A DNA stretch of 64,000 nt, taken from positions 372,001 to 436,000 of the forward strand of contig CANMXJ010000002.1 in the NCBI GenBank assembly GCA_947501805.1, written 5' to 3'. The notes beneath the pieces were generated by a model. It did not search any database. It had not been told where the DNA came from and saw nothing but the letters and a program-made list of their open reading frames with translations. Each line of letters begins with the position of its first letter. Position 1 is the first letter of the stretch. Below are positions 63,307-64,000 of this stretch, one piece after another. Position numbers and translations under genes: made by a program. This stretch comes from an uncultured Sulfitobacter sp. (GTDB lineage Bacteria > Pseudomonadota > Alphaproteobacteria > Rhodobacterales > Rhodobacteraceae).

Positions 63307-64000
63307 ATGATGATACGCTTTTTCCTCGTTCTCGCCGCTGGCGTGGCGCTTGCTGCGTGCCAGCCTGCGATCCCTGACTCAGGTCGGGGTGTCGGTTTTG
63401 GTGATGATTTTGTAGACCGCCAGCGCGCGCGAGATGCCGCCCTTGCCAATGGCTCCAGCTTGCCAGCACCGGTGCCCATTTCTGCGGCCCCTTTGAATGC
63501 GCAACCCGCAGCCGGTTCGGCTGAGGCGACAGCCGCCGAAACCGCCCGTATCCTCGCGGCGACACGCCCAAGTGGATTGGGCAATGATGCGGCGACAAAC
63601 TCTGGCGTTGCACCGGTGAATGCAAGCCCGTCAAATCCGGCACCTGTGCTTAACAGCGCGGGCATTAGCAACGAGAACAACTTTGATGCGGTTTCAGGGC
63701 AACGCAGTATTGATGCAGATGCGGCAAGACTCGCGTCCAACCGCTCGCAATATCAGGTGATCCAACCCGAAGCTTTGCCGGATCGCACGGATACGGGCCC
63801 GAACGTTGTGGCCTATGCGCTGCAAACCACACATCCACGTGGCACACAGAAATACCGTCGAACAGGCTTTAACAAAAAGGCGAAATTCGATCGGGCCTGC
63901 GCCGAGTTTGCTTCAGCGGATCAGGCGCAGATCGAGTTCCTGTCACGGGGCGGACCTGCGAAAGACCGCAAGGGCATGGATCCTGATGGGGATGGTTTCG
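63307..64000 (+). CDS. Lipoprotein with Excalibur-like C-terminus (partial)
   Basis: A frame open to the right edge (231 codons seen). Lipoprotein signal with lipobox LAAC near residue 16, an Ala/Pro-rich low-complexity linker, then a compact domain beginning near residue 155 and running into GMDPDGDGF. DPDGDG fits the Excalibur/calcium-binding loop found at the end of Rhodobacteraceae lipoproteins of this kind. Start ATG at 63307 or 63310. Confidence 0.8.
   Translation, partial: MMIRFFLVLAAGVALAACQPAIPDSGRGVGFGDDFVDRQRARDAALANGSSLPAPVPISAAPLNAQPAAGSAEATAAETARILAATRPSGLGNDAATNSGVAPVNASPSNPAPVLNSAGISNENNFDAVSGQRSIDADAARLASNRSQYQVIQPEALPDRTDTGPNVVAYALQTTHPRGTQKYRRTGFNKKAKFDRACAEFASADQAQIEFLSRGGPAKDRKGMDPDGDGF

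Overview
The window looks like chromosomal DNA of a marine alphaproteobacterium of the family Rhodobacteraceae (Roseobacter group, Sulfitobacter/Roseobacter-like). This rests on protein style and gene neighbourhoods: a norCBQD-nnrS cluster, sitABCD, a DUF6522 protein, a DUF2927 lipoprotein, a DUF5671 protein and an Excalibur-like lipoprotein. No search was run, so genus and species are open. No integrase, transposase, CRISPR array or phage gene is visible.

Bases 1-9834 are a denitrification island. A leftward operon norC-norB-norQ-norD encodes nitric oxide reductase and its chaperones, followed by three small proteins and NnrS (cut by the left edge). A CRP/FNR regulator without N-terminal cysteines, a small CxxC protein, pseudoazurin, copper nitrite reductase NirK and NirV complete it. 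Two nearly identical FNR/NNR-type dyads lie about 69 bases upstream of norC and of the pseudoazurin gene. The genes for nitrate and N2O reduction are not in view.

Bases 9912-21618 hold a large zinc-ribbon/cyclase/AAA/TPR signalling protein, a patatin-like protein lacking the usual catalytic dyad, an ArsC/Spx-type thiol protein, the SitABCD manganese/iron importer with two Fur-family boxes, and a dimethylglycine/sarcosine-dehydrogenase-like flavoprotein. Bases 21749-26228 hold glutathione-dependent formaldehyde dehydrogenase, then a molybdenum hydroxylase (IorAB type) with its own dihaem cytochrome. A 46-base hairpin covers the ribosome-binding site of the molybdenum hydroxylase operon.

Bases 26455-33734 carry malonyl-CoA synthetase, tRNA-Gly(UCC), an MsbA-like exporter, a BON/LysM protein, an acyl-CoA synthetase and an esterase. 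Bases 33731-41902 form a leftward run with a complete peptide ABC importer, a CocE-type hydrolase and a phosphodiesterase-like protein. Bases 42215-50461 are a biofilm module: a BapA-like Ig-repeat adhesin with 17 pentapeptide repeats, and its type I secretion system (TolC-like, LapB-like ABC, HlyD-like).

Bases 50515-58166 contain dtd, a nitroreductase and a TFIIB-type zinc-ribbon membrane protein. They also contain an XRE regulator/membrane protein pair and a five-gene cassette (small membrane protein, XpaC-like, TelA-like, DUF2927 lipoprotein, SPFH-GYF2). I consider the cassette the best candidate for a poorly described envelope-stress system. Bases 58282-64000 are mostly housekeeping: rluB, tadA, a DUF5671 protein, a frameshifted secreted protein whose frames are joined at a slippery T7 tract, a metallo-beta-lactamase-fold hydrolase, gatC, gatA and a lipoprotein cut by the right edge.
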